A program made the translations under genes and the position numbers. From Pseudoalteromonas carrageenovora IAM 12662 (GTDB lineage: Bacteria; Pseudomonadota; Gammaproteobacteria; Enterobacterales; Alteromonadaceae): a stretch of DNA of 64,000 nucleotides. Every line of letters starts with the position of its first letter. Positions within the stretch are counted from its first letter, which is position 1. The DNA is taken from assembly GCF_900239935.1 (NCBI RefSeq), contig NZ_LT965928.1, forward strand, positions 928,197 to 992,196, in the 5' to 3' direction. The notes under the pieces are model-generated. The model did not search any database. It was not told where the DNA came from and was given only the letters and a program-made list of their open reading frames with translations. Positions 18,689 through 27,424 of this stretch are shown in pieces.

Positions 18689-18804
18689 GGGGTTATTCCT
18701 AATCAATCAAAAGGGCGCGATAATCCAAAAAAATGGGGCACGCAATCGCGCGTGTTATAACAAATATTGTAAATTGCGGCGCAGTTTACCATGCACCGAA
18801 ACGC

Positions 18805-19239
18805 TTATAAATTAGGTTTTATTACCGCAAGAGCAACAATAATAAGTAGCGCGATAACCGGGAGCTCGTTAAAAATACGATAAAACCGATCTGTTTTAGT
18901 ATTTCTATCGTGTTTAAAGTCGCTTAGTAATTTAAAACAGTAACCATGATAAATATATAAAATGATAACGAGGACTAGTTTATAGTGCAGCCACATGCTG
19001 TATCTAAACCATTCTCGGCCATATTCTACAATGGTGAGCACACCAAAAACGGCCGTTAAAATGGCAAATGGCGTTACAAAAAAGAGTAACCGACGCTCCA
19101 TCACTTTAAGCATAGAGTTACAGGCTTTTTCTTCGCTCATTGCGTGGTACACAAATAGCCGTGGTAAATAAAAAATACCGGCAAACCAGGCAATCATAAA
19201 AAAAATGTGCAGTGTTTTATAAATTAATAAAGCGCTCAT
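18805..19239 (-). CDS. hemJ: Protoporphyrinogen IX oxidase, HemJ type
   Basis: 144 residues, four predicted membrane helices. It begins with KTLHIFFMIAWFAGIFYLPRLFVYH, which has the conserved His and Arg of the HemJ/CopD-like family (first 20: KTLHIFFMIAWFAGIFYLPR), and has WLHYKLVLV in the third helix. HemJ oxidises protoporphyrinogen IX to protoporphyrin IX in the inner membrane and replaces HemG or HemY in many proteobacteria. Its closeness to hemL supports the call. It starts about 15 bases after the ClC gene ends, so the two may be cotranscribed. Confidence 0.88.
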   Translation of the reverse strand: MSALLIYKTLHIFFMIAWFAGIFYLPRLFVYHAMSEEKACNSMLKVMERRLLFFVTPFAILTAVFGVLTIVEYGREWFRYSMWLHYKLVLVIILYIYHGYCFKLLSDFKHDRNTKTDRFYRIFNELPVIALLIIVALAVIKPNL

Positions 19240-19254
19240 AAAATTCCTAACTGT

Positions 19255-20937
19255 TTAAAGTAAGCTGTTACGAATGGTTAAAATATTATTTATTTGATCC
19301 CAGCGTAATAAGCCCATGATTTGTTGGTTATCTAATAAGTTGTAGACGTAAAGTGCACCGCTACGCTTGTCTTTTAAAATATCAAAGGCATCAGCTAGGG
19401 TTGCTTGGCTACTTATACCTTGCAGGCTAATGTAGTTAATATTTATGGTTTGGTCAGACATAAGCGTTAAATCATACTCAGCAAGTCGGTAGCCATTTTC
19501 TTCGTCAAACACTATTAGTGGTGTTTGGCTGTCCATAGCATCTAGAGTGTTTTTTATCTGTTCTTTATCGTCTGAGTACAGCAGCTTAAAGTCTTCATCC
19601 ATATCATCCATTATGCCTACTTTTTGAAGTGCTTCAGTAGCTGGGGATACATGATAGGGCAATCCTTGAAAATCCAATTGCTGTAAAAATATAGAGCGAT
19701 TACCAAAAAATTGCAGGGCAGTTACATAAGCAGTCGTAATCACTATCATTGCTGGGACTATTATTTCAGGCGAAGAGGTAAGTTCCATTACTGTCGTTAA
19801 AGCCGCAAGGGGAGCGTGCAGTGTCGCGGCTAATAAACCAGCCATACCTAAAACACCATACGTACCAGCAATATCAGTACCTGGGCTTATATACTGAGCT
19901 AAAAACGCCATTAGTGTACCAATGAGTACCCCAAGCCCAATTACTGGGCCAATTAAGCCGCCAGGAATACCCAAGCCAATAGCAAATAGTGTGGCCAATA
20001 ATTTAGCGATTAAAATAGTCGTTAGCAGCTTTACGTTATCAGGAGATTCAACTGCAATGGTAATTGCACTCATACCAGAGCCCATAGCGTGAGGTACTGC
20101 GTATGCTATTAAGCTCGCAATGCAACCTGCAATTAATAAACGAGGGAACATGCTTAAAGGTTTAAATGTTTTAATAATTAACATTAAATTTTGATTAAAG
20201 CTAAACGCAATAGCACCTAGGGCCATTCCGCATAAAATTAAGTATGGATAATGCCAGCCACTTAGCGGTGCTATTGTAATAAGCGCAAGCTCTGAGCCTT
20301 CGCCAAACACAAACTGTGTAGCTAGTGCGCCTGTTACGGCTGCTAACATAATAGGTACGAATATATGCACCTTATATTCACGAAGTACCACTTCCATAAC
20401 AAAAATAACAGCAGCAAGCGGGGTGTTAAATGAGGCCGCAATACCCGCAGCAACACCACAGCCGCTCAATGTACGCATAGCATTATGGGGTAAATGAAGT
20501 TTATCGGCCAATATGCTCGCGCCAGTAGCACCCATGTGTACAGAGGGGCCTTCGCGGCCCACTGAAAAACCACTAATAAGTGCAAGCGCGCCACCAACAA
20601 ATTGGTTTACCGTGTTGTATAGCGGCATTTGCCCGTAGTGACGTTTAATACGGTGAATAACAAACGGAATACCTAAACGGTAATGCTTAAAACCTGTAAG
20701 TGCTGCAAATATAGCAATAAGTAGCGCTGCAATTAAAGGCATTAATACACGTTCAAGCGTAGGTAAGGTTGTAAAGTTGTCTGGGGTTTCTAAAAATAAG
20801 CTTTGAAAAAACAGAATAGTTAAGCGAAATAAAATGATAAAAAATGCAGCAATTAATCCGGCACTTACGCCTAATAGGCATAATTGTACGGATGTTTTTG
20901 GTTTTGCTAATCGACGCCTGAGCCGCTCAAGCCACAT
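19255..20937 (-). CDS. ClC-family chloride channel/antiporter with C-terminal CBS domains
   Basis: 560 residues from the ATG at 20937, chosen because GGAG lies eight bases before it; a longer frame from 20979 lacks such a site. About ten or more hydrophobic helices contain the ClC selectivity motifs GREGP (gating glutamate E129), GSGMSA and GIPGGLIGP. The C-terminal 130 residues form a CBS pair. Such proteins move chloride, often in exchange for protons. In E. coli clcA also stands between hemL and erpA. E. coli ClcA lacks the CBS tail, so I give no gene symbol. Confidence 0.9.
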   Translation of the reverse strand: MWLERLRRRLAKPKTSVQLCLLGVSAGLIAAFFIILFRLTILFFQSLFLETPDNFTTLPTLERVLMPLIAALLIAIFAALTGFKHYRLGIPFVIHRIKRHYGQMPLYNTVNQFVGGALALISGFSVGREGPSVHMGATGASILADKLHLPHNAMRTLSGCGVAAGIAASFNTPLAAVIFVMEVVLREYKVHIFVPIMLAAVTGALATQFVFGEGSELALITIAPLSGWHYPYLILCGMALGAIAFSFNQNLMLIIKTFKPLSMFPRLLIAGCIASLIAYAVPHAMGSGMSAITIAVESPDNVKLLTTILIAKLLATLFAIGLGIPGGLIGPVIGLGVLIGTLMAFLAQYISPGTDIAGTYGVLGMAGLLAATLHAPLAALTTVMELTSSPEIIVPAMIVITTAYVTALQFFGNRSIFLQQLDFQGLPYHVSPATEALQKVGIMDDMDEDFKLLYSDDKEQIKNTLDAMDSQTPLIVFDEENGYRLAEYDLTLMSDQTININYISLQGISSQATLADAFDILKDKRSGALYVYNLLDNQQIMGLLRWDQINNILTIRNSLL

Positions 20938-21140
20938 GCTGTATTCTCCGCCACATTTTTTCAGCGAACATTTTAGCAAAAGAGTTCAGCTAAGTCCTTG
21001 TGATTTTGAAATTTTTGTAACTTATATTAACAATCATTACTGTGTATGGTCTTACACTTAGCAAAAGCAAAATAGTTTCGAAATATACAAAATATTTAGC
21101 TTGTTAAACTGTATAACTTAGATGAAAGAGTTGTTTTACT

Positions 21141-21165
21141 ATACTTGATTAAAACACTCGGGTAT
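21141..21165. promoter_or_regulatory. Candidate IscR type-1 operator at the erpA promoter
   Basis: The 25 bases read ATACTTGAT, TAAAACA, CTCGGGTAT. Compared with the published IscR type-1 consensus (ATASYYGACT..AGTCRRSTAT, from memory), I count 23 of 25 positions agreeing, with the two mismatches placed symmetrically (positions 9 and 17). It overlaps the -35 box and spacer of the erpA promoter, a position suited to repression by holo-IscR. E. coli erpA has a site of this class. Confidence 0.65.
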
Positions 21166-21173
21166 TAGATAAT
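21145..21173 (+). promoter_or_regulatory. Sigma-70 promoter of erpA
   Basis: TTGATT (21145-21150), 17-base spacer, GATAAT (21168-21173), followed by a short leader to the ATG at 21203. Confidence 0.6.
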
Positions 21174-21202
21174 CACGCCATTGCGATATTGAGGGTTTTA
21201 AA

Positions 21203-21541
21203 ATGTCTGAAGAATTACCAATTAAGTTCAGCGATGCAGCTGCTGTACGTGTAAAACAGTTAATCGACGAAGAAGAAAATCCAGAGCTAAAACTACGTGT
21301 TTATGTAACAGGTGGTGGTTGTTCAGGTTTTCAATATGGTTTTACCTTTGATGAAAAAGCGAACCCTGGCGATTTAGAAATTGTTAAAAATGGTGTAACG
21401 CTGGTTATTGACCCTATGAGTATTCAATACTTAGTAGATGGTGAAGTTGATTACACTGAAGGGTTAGAAGGCGCACGCTTTTTTGTATCTAACCCCAATG
21501 CAACAACAACCTGTGGTTGTGGTGCAAGCTTTAGCGTTTAA
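21203..21541 (+). CDS. erpA: Iron-sulfur cluster insertion protein
   Basis: 112 residues, A-type carrier fold. The three conserved cluster-binding cysteines are present: C40 in GGGCSGF and C104/C106 in TTCGCG. ErpA delivers Fe-S clusters to enzymes, including those of isoprenoid synthesis, and is essential in E. coli under aerobic growth. It is divergent from the ClC gene as in enterics. The promoter carries an IscR-type operator. A terminator follows at once. Confidence 0.93.
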   Translation: MSEELPIKFSDAAAVRVKQLIDEEENPELKLRVYVTGGGCSGFQYGFTFDEKANPGDLEIVKNGVTLVIDPMSIQYLVDGEVDYTEGLEGARFFVSNPNATTTCGCGASFSV

Positions 21542-21561
21542 TTAACTGCACGTTTATATAT

Positions 21562-21586
21562 TAAAGCCGCATTTGCGGCTTTTTTA
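21562..21586. terminator. Terminator between erpA and a small membrane-protein gene
   Basis: AAAGCCGC-ATTT-GCGGCTTT followed by T residues; A/T rich on both sides, so it may act for both convergent genes. Confidence 0.85.
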
Positions 21587-21590
21587 ATGC

Positions 21591-21779
21591 CTACAATTCA
21601 CTCGGGCTGTATTCGGTGATTTGCATTATGAATATAAAAAAAGCCAGTACAAAAGCCGAAAAACCTAATATATACATGAACCCTTTTTTACCTTGTTTAA
21701 TAGGTACGCCGTTTTGTCGTAGGAAAAAGTACCATCCTAAACACAGTACAATAGGTAATAAAAACAAAAGTCTGAACAT
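21591..21779 (-). CDS. Small hypothetical membrane protein
   Basis: 62 residues with two hydrophobic helices (about 3-20 and 34-53) joined by a basic loop containing KQGKKG. No family recognised. It is convergent with erpA and shares its terminator. The composition is that of a true inner-membrane miniprotein rather than a shadow frame, and nothing else is encoded here. Confidence 0.55.
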   Translation of the reverse strand: MFRLLFLLPIVLCLGWYFFLRQNGVPIKQGKKGFMYILGFSAFVLAFFIFIMQITEYSPSEL

Positions 21780-22218
21780 TATTTAACCTTTATTAACGCT
21801 AATTATTGCTTAATCATAAACATGTAACGATAAAATTGTTATAAAAAATATTTTTATTTTTTTAATATAAAAAGTAAATTTATTAATATTTTTGCATACT
21901 TAGAGTTAATATTCAGCGTTTATAAATATTGGTCAGTGGTTAAATCTGTACCGAGTATGTAATTAGTTATTTAACCAAAGTGTTAATAGTATATAATGTA
22001 TCCAAGAATGAGACGGGCAAAATTTCATTCCTAATAATAATATGTACCACGTTTGTAGCGTAGTGTTTTTAGCTATGTGGGTGGGAGTAGCAACAAGTGC
22101 TTTATAAAGCGATAGCTTGCTATTGAAGTAAAAATAAGTGCGGCTGCTTACTTGCCTACAGCTATTGATAGACTACTGCTTTAACGGGTAAGTCAAATCA
22201 TCTAGTAGGAGATGTAAA
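21780..22218. other. 439-bp gap with a -10 box and a long structured leader
   Basis: A good TATAAT box lies at 21992-21997 with only a weak -35. If it is used, the XRE gene has a leader of about 210 bases. The leader has a hairpin GAATGA..TCATTC (about 22006-22031), a small GATAGC-TTG-CTATT stem near 22114 and further partial repeats. No open frame of note is seen. This could be a regulatory leader or an unrecognised small RNA; I cannot assign it. Confidence 0.35.
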
Positions 22219-22458
22219 ATGATGGGCAAAACAGTTTCTTCTGAAGAAAATGCAAAGCTAACAAAGTGGCTTAAAAGTAAGCGCCACGAAAAAGGTCATA
22301 CAATGCGAAGCCTAGCGCAAGTGCTTGGAACGCCTCACTCGTTTATCGGCAAAATTGAAAACCAAGAGCGCCGTTTAGATGTTATTGAGTTTGTTCGCTA
22401 TTGTACTGCCTTAGAAGTTGATCCACATGAAGCTTTAAGCTTATTAAAAGTAGATTAA
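22219..22458 (+). CDS. Small XRE-family helix-turn-helix regulator
   Basis: 79 residues, nearly all one Cro/CI-type HTH domain (about 13-72). The recognition region is TMRSLAQVLGTPHSFIGKIENQERRLD. Small lone XRE proteins of this type control phage, toxin or metabolic genes; the target is unknown. A strong ribosome-binding site (TAGGAG) precedes the ATG. The gene sits alone between a long leader and two successive hairpins. Confidence 0.8.
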   Translation: MMGKTVSSEENAKLTKWLKSKRHEKGHTMRSLAQVLGTPHSFIGKIENQERRLDVIEFVRYCTALEVDPHEALSLLKVD

Positions 22459-22465
22459 CTGAATC

Positions 22466-22532
22466 ATTGCTTAGTACACTTTAAGGGGCACTTGAAAGTG
22501 CTAAGCAATATGTTAATGCAGGGATGCATTAA
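22466..22532. terminator. Two successive hairpins between the XRE and ampG-like genes
   Basis: First hairpin: ATTGCTTAG and CACTTT (22466-22482) pair with AAAGTG and CTAAGCAAT (22495-22509), with a two-base bulge. Second: TTAATGCA-GGGA-TGCATTAA (22513-22532), followed by AATATTTTT, overlaps the stop codon of the minus-strand gene. The second is the better terminator for the XRE transcript. Confidence 0.55.
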
Positions 22533-23908
22533 ATATTTTTATGATAATTCTTCTCAAGCTCGTACAATTTATGCCTAATAAGATATAAAAATATCAACGA
22601 CGGTATAACCATTAAAGCTGTTAAAACAAAAAACAGCGCCCAATTTCCTAATAGCCAATCATCAATAACCACACCACTGTAACTAGAAAGCAGCGTGCGG
22701 CCTAAATTACCAAGTGAAGCTAATAATGCATAGTGTGTTGCACTAAAAGCACGATCGCACAGCATTGATATAAACGCGACCATAGCAACTAGTGACCAAG
22801 CCTGCGTAAAACCGTCAATCACTATAGCAAATGCATATAGCCCTAGATTTGGCCCTACAAGCGCAATAGCTGAAAATGCTAAATTAGAGGCCGCCATAGC
22901 AATGCCACTTATAAATAGCCCCTTAACAATGCCATATTTTTGATTAAACAAGCTGCCTACAAACGTAAAGGCGATGGTTAAAACTGCCGTGCCTACTTTC
23001 GAAAAAGTAGCTATATCACTATTGCTAAAGCCTATTTCTTTATAAAAAACAATAGACATGCGTCCTAAGAACGCTTCGCCAATTTTAAATAAAAATATAA
23101 ACGCCAGTAGCGCGAGGGCTGTTTTAACCCCATTTTTAGCAAAAAAGGTTTTAAATGGGTCTATTACTGTTACGCCAAGCCAAGCAATAACTTTGGTAAA
23201 AGGTGTTTGTTTTATATTGGCGAGTTTTTCTATGTATACACGTTCAAGCTCTGCATGAACGGCTTCTCGGTTTGATTTTGGCTCTTTAGCAAATAGCACC
23301 CCGCTCATTAGTAGCAACATTACAACTGCTAAAAAATAATACACTTGTGGCCAATCTAAAGAGGGAATATCGGCCATATAAAAAGGAATGGCACCTAATA
23401 ACGCGTAGCCTGTCCACCAACCCGATGTAGCCATGGCTGCAGCAGCAGTGGCTTTGTGCGATTCGTTTTCGTTTAGGGTATCTATTCTAAATGCATCAAT
23501 GGCGATGTCTTGGGTCGCTGAGGCTACAGCGATTAGTAAACATATGCCCGCCGCAATTGCTAAATTAGCTTTTAAATCAAGGCCAGCTAACATCACCGTG
23601 CCAATGAACATAAAGCTTTGGCAAAATAGAATCCAACTGCGCCTTTGACCTAACCATTTATATAAAAAGGGGAGTTTTGAGCGGTCTATTAGAGGTGACC
23701 ATAAAAAGTTGATGCTGTAAGCGCCAAAAACAATACCAAATAGGCCAATCATACTGCGGCTCAAGCCTTCATCTTTTAGCCACGCCGACATAACAGAGCC
23801 AATTAAAACCCACGGGAAACCACTACTCATACCAAATATAAAAATATTGATTAAGCGCTTATCTTTAAAATAAGAAAAGTATTCGCTAACAGAGAGAGAT
23901 TTGCTCAT
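22529..23908 (-). CDS. AmpG-like major facilitator permease
   Basis: 459 residues from the ATG at 23908, which has AAGG five bases upstream; the longer TTG-initiated frame has no site. Twelve predicted membrane helices. The first part (FIFGMSSGFPWVLIGSVMSAW, shortened here to FGMSSGFPWVLIGS) and the helix with AIDAFRIDTL are typical of AmpG, the importer of anhydro-muropeptides for cell-wall recycling. The nearby yajG-like and bolA genes match the E. coli bolA-yajG-ampG neighbourhood. AmpG has paralogues with other substrates, so the exact substrate is inferred. Confidence 0.82.
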   Translation of the reverse strand: MSKSLSVSEYFSYFKDKRLINIFIFGMSSGFPWVLIGSVMSAWLKDEGLSRSMIGLFGIVFGAYSINFLWSPLIDRSKLPFLYKWLGQRRSWILFCQSFMFIGTVMLAGLDLKANLAIAAGICLLIAVASATQDIAIDAFRIDTLNENESHKATAAAAMATSGWWTGYALLGAIPFYMADIPSLDWPQVYYFLAVVMLLLMSGVLFAKEPKSNREAVHAELERVYIEKLANIKQTPFTKVIAWLGVTVIDPFKTFFAKNGVKTALALLAFIFLFKIGEAFLGRMSIVFYKEIGFSNSDIATFSKVGTAVLTIAFTFVGSLFNQKYGIVKGLFISGIAMAASNLAFSAIALVGPNLGLYAFAIVIDGFTQAWSLVAMVAFISMLCDRAFSATHYALLASLGNLGRTLLSSYSGVVIDDWLLGNWALFFVLTALMVIPSLIFLYLIRHKLYELEKNYHKNI

Positions 23909-23954
23909 AAGGCCTTCATTGGCGGTTGGGTGCAACTTGGCTGCACCTCATTAA

Positions 23955-24575
23955 TTATAATGGTACTTGCTCAAGCACTTTAATATTTAAAATAACAACA
24001 GGTTTTTTAGGCACAAAATCGTAACCAATTTTTTCATTAAAATCAGTTTCAACTGCCATAATTTTATCAAGAGTTTCGTAGCCTTCCATAACATTACCAA
24101 AAACTGCAAAACCCCAATCTTTGCCAGGGTTTAAGTGATCGTTATTGTCCATGTTAAAAAAGAACTGACGAGTGCCTGAGTGAGGTTCGCGATCTTGATA
24201 CGCCATAGCAATGCTATACATATCGTTTTTCATGCCGTTACCGCTTTCGTTAAATATAGGGTCGTTTTCGTGAAGACCGTCGTAATCTTTGTCATAGCCA
24301 CCACCTTGAATAACAAAGTCACGGTCGTTTTCTACATCGCGCTCTATACGATGAAAAACACTCCCTTGGTAGCTTTTATCAGATACGTACGTTAAAAAGT
24401 TATTTACCGTAATAGGTGCTCTAGAGCGATCAAGTTCAACCACTATGCTGCCCATTGAAGTGACAATTTCAACGCGCGGAAAAATGTTATCTTTTTGCAC
24501 AAAGCGGCCTTCTTGGGCTGCATAGCTACTTACACTTACAAATAGGCTTAAGCAGATTAAAAAAAGTCGTTTCAT
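23955..24575 (-). CDS. Secreted cyclophilin-type peptidyl-prolyl isomerase
   Basis: 206 residues. A signal peptide (about 1-19, SSYA-AQ) precedes a cyclophilin domain: VELDRSRAPITVNNFLTYV, FHRIERD, FVIQGGGYD, and SGTRQFFFNMDNNDHL, which includes the usual Q-F-F active-site stretch. It would speed proline isomerisation during folding of periplasmic proteins. It is cotranscribed with yajG (2-base gap) and probably the ampG-like gene. One member of the group in E. coli is PpiA; orthology is not proven. Confidence 0.88.
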   Translation of the reverse strand: MKRLFLICLSLFVSVSSYAAQEGRFVQKDNIFPRVEIVTSMGSIVVELDRSRAPITVNNFLTYVSDKSYQGSVFHRIERDVENDRDFVIQGGGYDKDYDGLHENDPIFNESGNGMKNDMYSIAMAYQDREPHSGTRQFFFNMDNNDHLNPGKDWGFAVFGNVMEGYETLDKIMAVETDFNEKIGYDFVPKKPVVILNIKVLEQVPL

Positions 24576-24577
24576 AG

Positions 24578-25138
24578 TTAACCTTCTAAAAATTCTATTA
24601 ATTCGGGGTCAGATACAATGCGGGTAATAATCTGTTCAGTCAACTTATTGAGCTGACCTTCAATTTTTGCACGTTCGTGACTAAGTGGGCCTTCAAGGTT
24701 TGCACTTCCTCGATATACCTTACTAAAATTGCTAGTAGAGCGGATCACACGTACACCAAGCTCTATAGTCGCTTCACTGGTATGGCTCATTAATTTTTCA
24801 GTTACAACGGCTTGCAGCGCATGAATGTCGACTTCAAAGCGCACTGTGGCTAAGTTAGATATACTTGCACCGTTTCGATTAAGGGCGCTATCTAAAACAC
24901 TTTTAACTGAGTCAGTTAAACCTTGGCTTGCAAAGGTTTTAGTTTTGTCAGATTCAATGAGTTTAAGTGTTGATGTATCGCCACGTAAATCAATTACACT
25001 AGTACTTAAGCTGCTATCTATAGTACTAATTTGGCCATTTTTATACACAGGGTTAAGTATTACTTGGCCTGGTTGCTTTGCGCAACCGGCAAGTATAAGT
25101 AGTGCGCAGCACGTGACTATAGTGTGTGTTAATTTCAT
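24578..25138 (-). CDS. yajG: YajG-family lipoprotein
   Basis: 186 residues. The lipoprotein signal ends in the lipobox LAGC with C19 as the lipidated residue. The rest fits the YajG family (VILNPVY, SVIDLRGD, ATIELGVRVI, GPLSHERAKIEGQLNKL). The function is unknown; in E. coli the gene is next to ampG and bolA, as here. It starts immediately after the rlmG stop and ends two bases before the cyclophilin gene, so it belongs to one operon. Confidence 0.85.
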   Translation of the reverse strand: MKLTHTIVTCCALLILAGCAKQPGQVILNPVYKNGQISTIDSSLSTSVIDLRGDTSTLKLIESDKTKTFASQGLTDSVKSVLDSALNRNGASISNLATVRFEVDIHALQAVVTEKLMSHTSEATIELGVRVIRSTSNFSKVYRGSANLEGPLSHERAKIEGQLNKLTEQIITRIVSDPELIEFLEG

Positions 25139-26281
25139 TTATAGCATTCCACTATTTTTAGTTGCACTTAAAACGACAAACTTTTTGTTTGAACCTAATA
25201 ACTTACAGTTACCAAACATGCGGTTTAACTTGTCATGATAATCTAAATGACGATTACCAATAATACGCAGCTCACCACCTTCTTTTAGCGTGTCTTTTGC
25301 TTGTTTAAACATTTGCCAAGCTATGTGATCGGTAACAGCTTGAGCTTGATGAAATGGAGGATTACATAAAACCATATCCACACTGTCTCTTTCAAAACCG
25401 GTTAAACAGTCATTTTCAATAAATTCGCAGTTATCAAATTTATCACCTTGGTTAAGCTCTACATTTAACCTTGCAGATTCCACAGCCATGTATGACTCAT
25501 CAACAAACGTAACCGATGCGTTAGGGCAACGAGATAGTGTCATTAAACCAACCACACCATTACCACAGCCTAAGTCAATAATGCTTTTAGCTTTGGGGGT
25601 TTGTGGCAAATAATTAAAAAAGAATCGCGCACCTATATCTAACGAATCACGCGAAAACACATTGGCATGGTTCGTTATATTAAATTCTGTGCCTTCAAGT
25701 TCCCACGTTACAGGGAAATCAGCCGCTTTATAACCACCTTTAGCAGTGCTTAAGATTAGGCGTGACTTTTTAACCGCCAAACTTGTTTTCGTTTCACCAA
25801 TATATTGCTCAAAAGCCTTTATTGTTGAATTATGAATTTCTTTTGTTTTACCTGCAGCAATAACAGGTGTACCTGGCGTTAGCACTTCGCTTAATTCACT
25901 AAGCTGAAACTGTAAAAATCCAACATTACGAGGAATTTTAATAAGTACTAAATCAACACCTTCTGGCAAAGCAGACAAGCTATCAAGCTGTGTAAATTCT
26001 GCTGTAGATAGCTTGTTTTCTTTTAAATTGTAAGCCGCAGCTTGGTGGCTAATATAAGAATCGTTAACTGAACAAACCGTTAATTGATTAAAATAACAAG
26101 CAAGTGCGCCAAAGCTATCATTCAAAATAAGCAAAGAGCGACATTCAGGGTGATGTTCGTTAACATAATTGATAAGGTACTCATCGGCAGAATCCCACGC
26201 TTGTAAACTGCGGTTTTTTTGATCCAAAGGGAAGCGTTCAAGAGTAAAGGTTTTATCGCCTAGCTGGGCTTGCGTCGTCAT
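25139..26281 (-). CDS. rlmG: 23S rRNA (guanine-1835-N2)-methyltransferase
   Basis: 380 residues. The RsmC/RlmG architecture has a degenerate N-terminal methyltransferase-like half (about 1-170) and an active C-terminal half. SAM motif I is SIIDLGCGNGVVG and the catalytic motif is NPPFHQAQ, followed by a C-terminal ending (NRHLDYHDKL, NKKFVVLSATK) that resembles RlmG more than RsmC. It methylates a 23S rRNA guanine using SAM. It is first in the rlmG-yajG-cyclophilin-ampG unit and divergent from the alkB-like gene, with 41 bases between the starts. Confidence 0.85.
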   Translation of the reverse strand: MTTQAQLGDKTFTLERFPLDQKNRSLQAWDSADEYLINYVNEHHPECRSLLILNDSFGALACYFNQLTVCSVNDSYISHQAAAYNLKENKLSTAEFTQLDSLSALPEGVDLVLIKIPRNVGFLQFQLSELSEVLTPGTPVIAAGKTKEIHNSTIKAFEQYIGETKTSLAVKKSRLILSTAKGGYKAADFPVTWELEGTEFNITNHANVFSRDSLDIGARFFFNYLPQTPKAKSIIDLGCGNGVVGLMTLSRCPNASVTFVDESYMAVESARLNVELNQGDKFDNCEFIENDCLTGFERDSVDMVLCNPPFHQAQAVTDHIAWQMFKQAKDTLKEGGELRIIGNRHLDYHDKLNRMFGNCKLLGSNKKFVVLSATKNSGML

Positions 26282-26322
26282 AATGGTTGTTGATCAGTAA
26301 TCTAATGTAGGTAAATTCTAAC

Positions 26323-26934
26323 ATGCAACGGCAAAACGCCAACCCCCAACAGTTACCAAATGGCTTTTCTTATCAAAGTAGGGCACTTAGTGCACAAAAA
26401 AGCCTCGATCTGTTTTATTATCTTCAAAAAAATTTACACTGGCAGCAACCGAATGTAACTGTTTACGGTAAAACAGGGCCTATCCCTCGGTTGCAATGTT
26501 TTATGAGCGATTTAAATATTGAATACGGCTATTCGCATAGTAAACAAATAGTAGAACCATGGAATGACATACTTTTAAATATGCGCAAACGCCTAGAGCG
26601 TCATTTAAATAAGCCACTTAACTCGTTATTAGTTAATTATTACAGAGATGGAAACGATACAATGGGTTGGCATAGCGATGACGAAATAGAACTTGGCTCA
26701 GAGCCTACTATTGTTTGTATATCGCTTGGTGCTGAGCGAATATTAAAGCTCAAACAAAAAGCGACTAATAAAGTGACCGATTTAAAGCTTCATAGTGGCA
26801 GTTGCTTAGTGATGAGTGGACATAGTCAGCGCGATTATCAACACGCGATACCAAAGCAAACAACACTTGCACATCCACGAATTAGTCTAACTTATCGATT
26901 TATTGAGCACATTAAGCAAAAGCAATTTAGTTAG
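26323..26934 (+). CDS. AlkB-like Fe(II)/2-oxoglutarate dioxygenase
   Basis: 203 residues. The double-stranded beta-helix motifs are complete: metal ligands H117 and D119 in GWHSDDE, H174 in YQHAIPK, and 2-oxoglutarate-binding R186 and R192 near the C-terminus (HPRISLTYRF). The NYYRDGNDTMGWHSD context is like the ALKBH2/3 group, which reverses alkyl damage on DNA or RNA bases by oxidative demethylation. The substrate here is inferred. A 54-bp gap separates it from bolA. Confidence 0.88.
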   Translation: MQRQNANPQQLPNGFSYQSRALSAQKSLDLFYYLQKNLHWQQPNVTVYGKTGPIPRLQCFMSDLNIEYGYSHSKQIVEPWNDILLNMRKRLERHLNKPLNSLLVNYYRDGNDTMGWHSDDEIELGSEPTIVCISLGAERILKLKQKATNKVTDLKLHSGSCLVMSGHSQRDYQHAIPKQTTLAHPRISLTYRFIEHIKQKQFS

Positions 26935-26988
26935 TTAAATTAAGTTGTTATAGTGAGTTAATAAACTAGCTATATAAAATGGTCTTTT

Positions 26989-27300
26989 ATGTCTATGCAG
27001 CAACAAATTCAAGAAAAAATCAGCAGTGCTATCGCGTGTAAGCATTTAAATGTAATAAACGAAAGCCATATGCACAGCAAAGGTACTGAATCACACTTTA
27101 AAGTAATAGTAGTGAGTGAAGATTTTGCAGGTAAGCGTTTGTTACAACGCCATCGCCAAATTAATGAAATATTAAAAGATGAATTAGCGAATCATATACA
27201 TGCACTCGCTATTCATACCTACACACCTGATGAATTTACAGAGCACGGCGGCGAAGCCCCTGACTCTCCTAATTGTTTAGGCGGCTCAAAGCTTGACTAA
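26989..27300 (+). CDS. bolA: BolA family protein
   Basis: 103 residues. The KH-like BolA fold is recognisable, with HFKVIVVSEDFAGKRLLQRH and RQINEILKDEL, and a conserved His-rich C-terminal part (IHALAIHTYTPDEF). BolA proteins work with monothiol glutaredoxins in iron-sulfur and iron homeostasis and influence morphology and biofilm formation in E. coli. The position near yajG/ampG supports true BolA rather than IbaG. Confidence 0.88.
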   Translation: MSMQQQIQEKISSAIACKHLNVINESHMHSKGTESHFKVIVVSEDFAGKRLLQRHRQINEILKDELANHIHALAIHTYTPDEFTEHGGEAPDSPNCLGGSKLD

Positions 27301-27347
27301 GAAAAATGTAAATTAATTATAATAAATAGAGTCTTTGGTCGGTATTT

Positions 27348-27366
27348 AACTGATCAGATCAGTGTT
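27348..27366. promoter_or_regulatory. FadR-like palindrome upstream of fabV
   Basis: AACTGATC-A-GATCAGTGTT: the inner 15 bases (27349-27363) are a perfect palindrome around one central base. The left half equals the first half of the E. coli fabA FadR site as I remember it (AACTGATCGGACTTGTT), and the whole fits the FadR layout AACTGGTC-N-GACC. It lies about 60 bases before the fabV start. Confidence 0.5.
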
Positions 27367-27424
27367 TTTAGTATTAGCCTTTAAACTAGCGCTAATTTTT
27401 ATAGTAAAAGATATAGGATGATCA

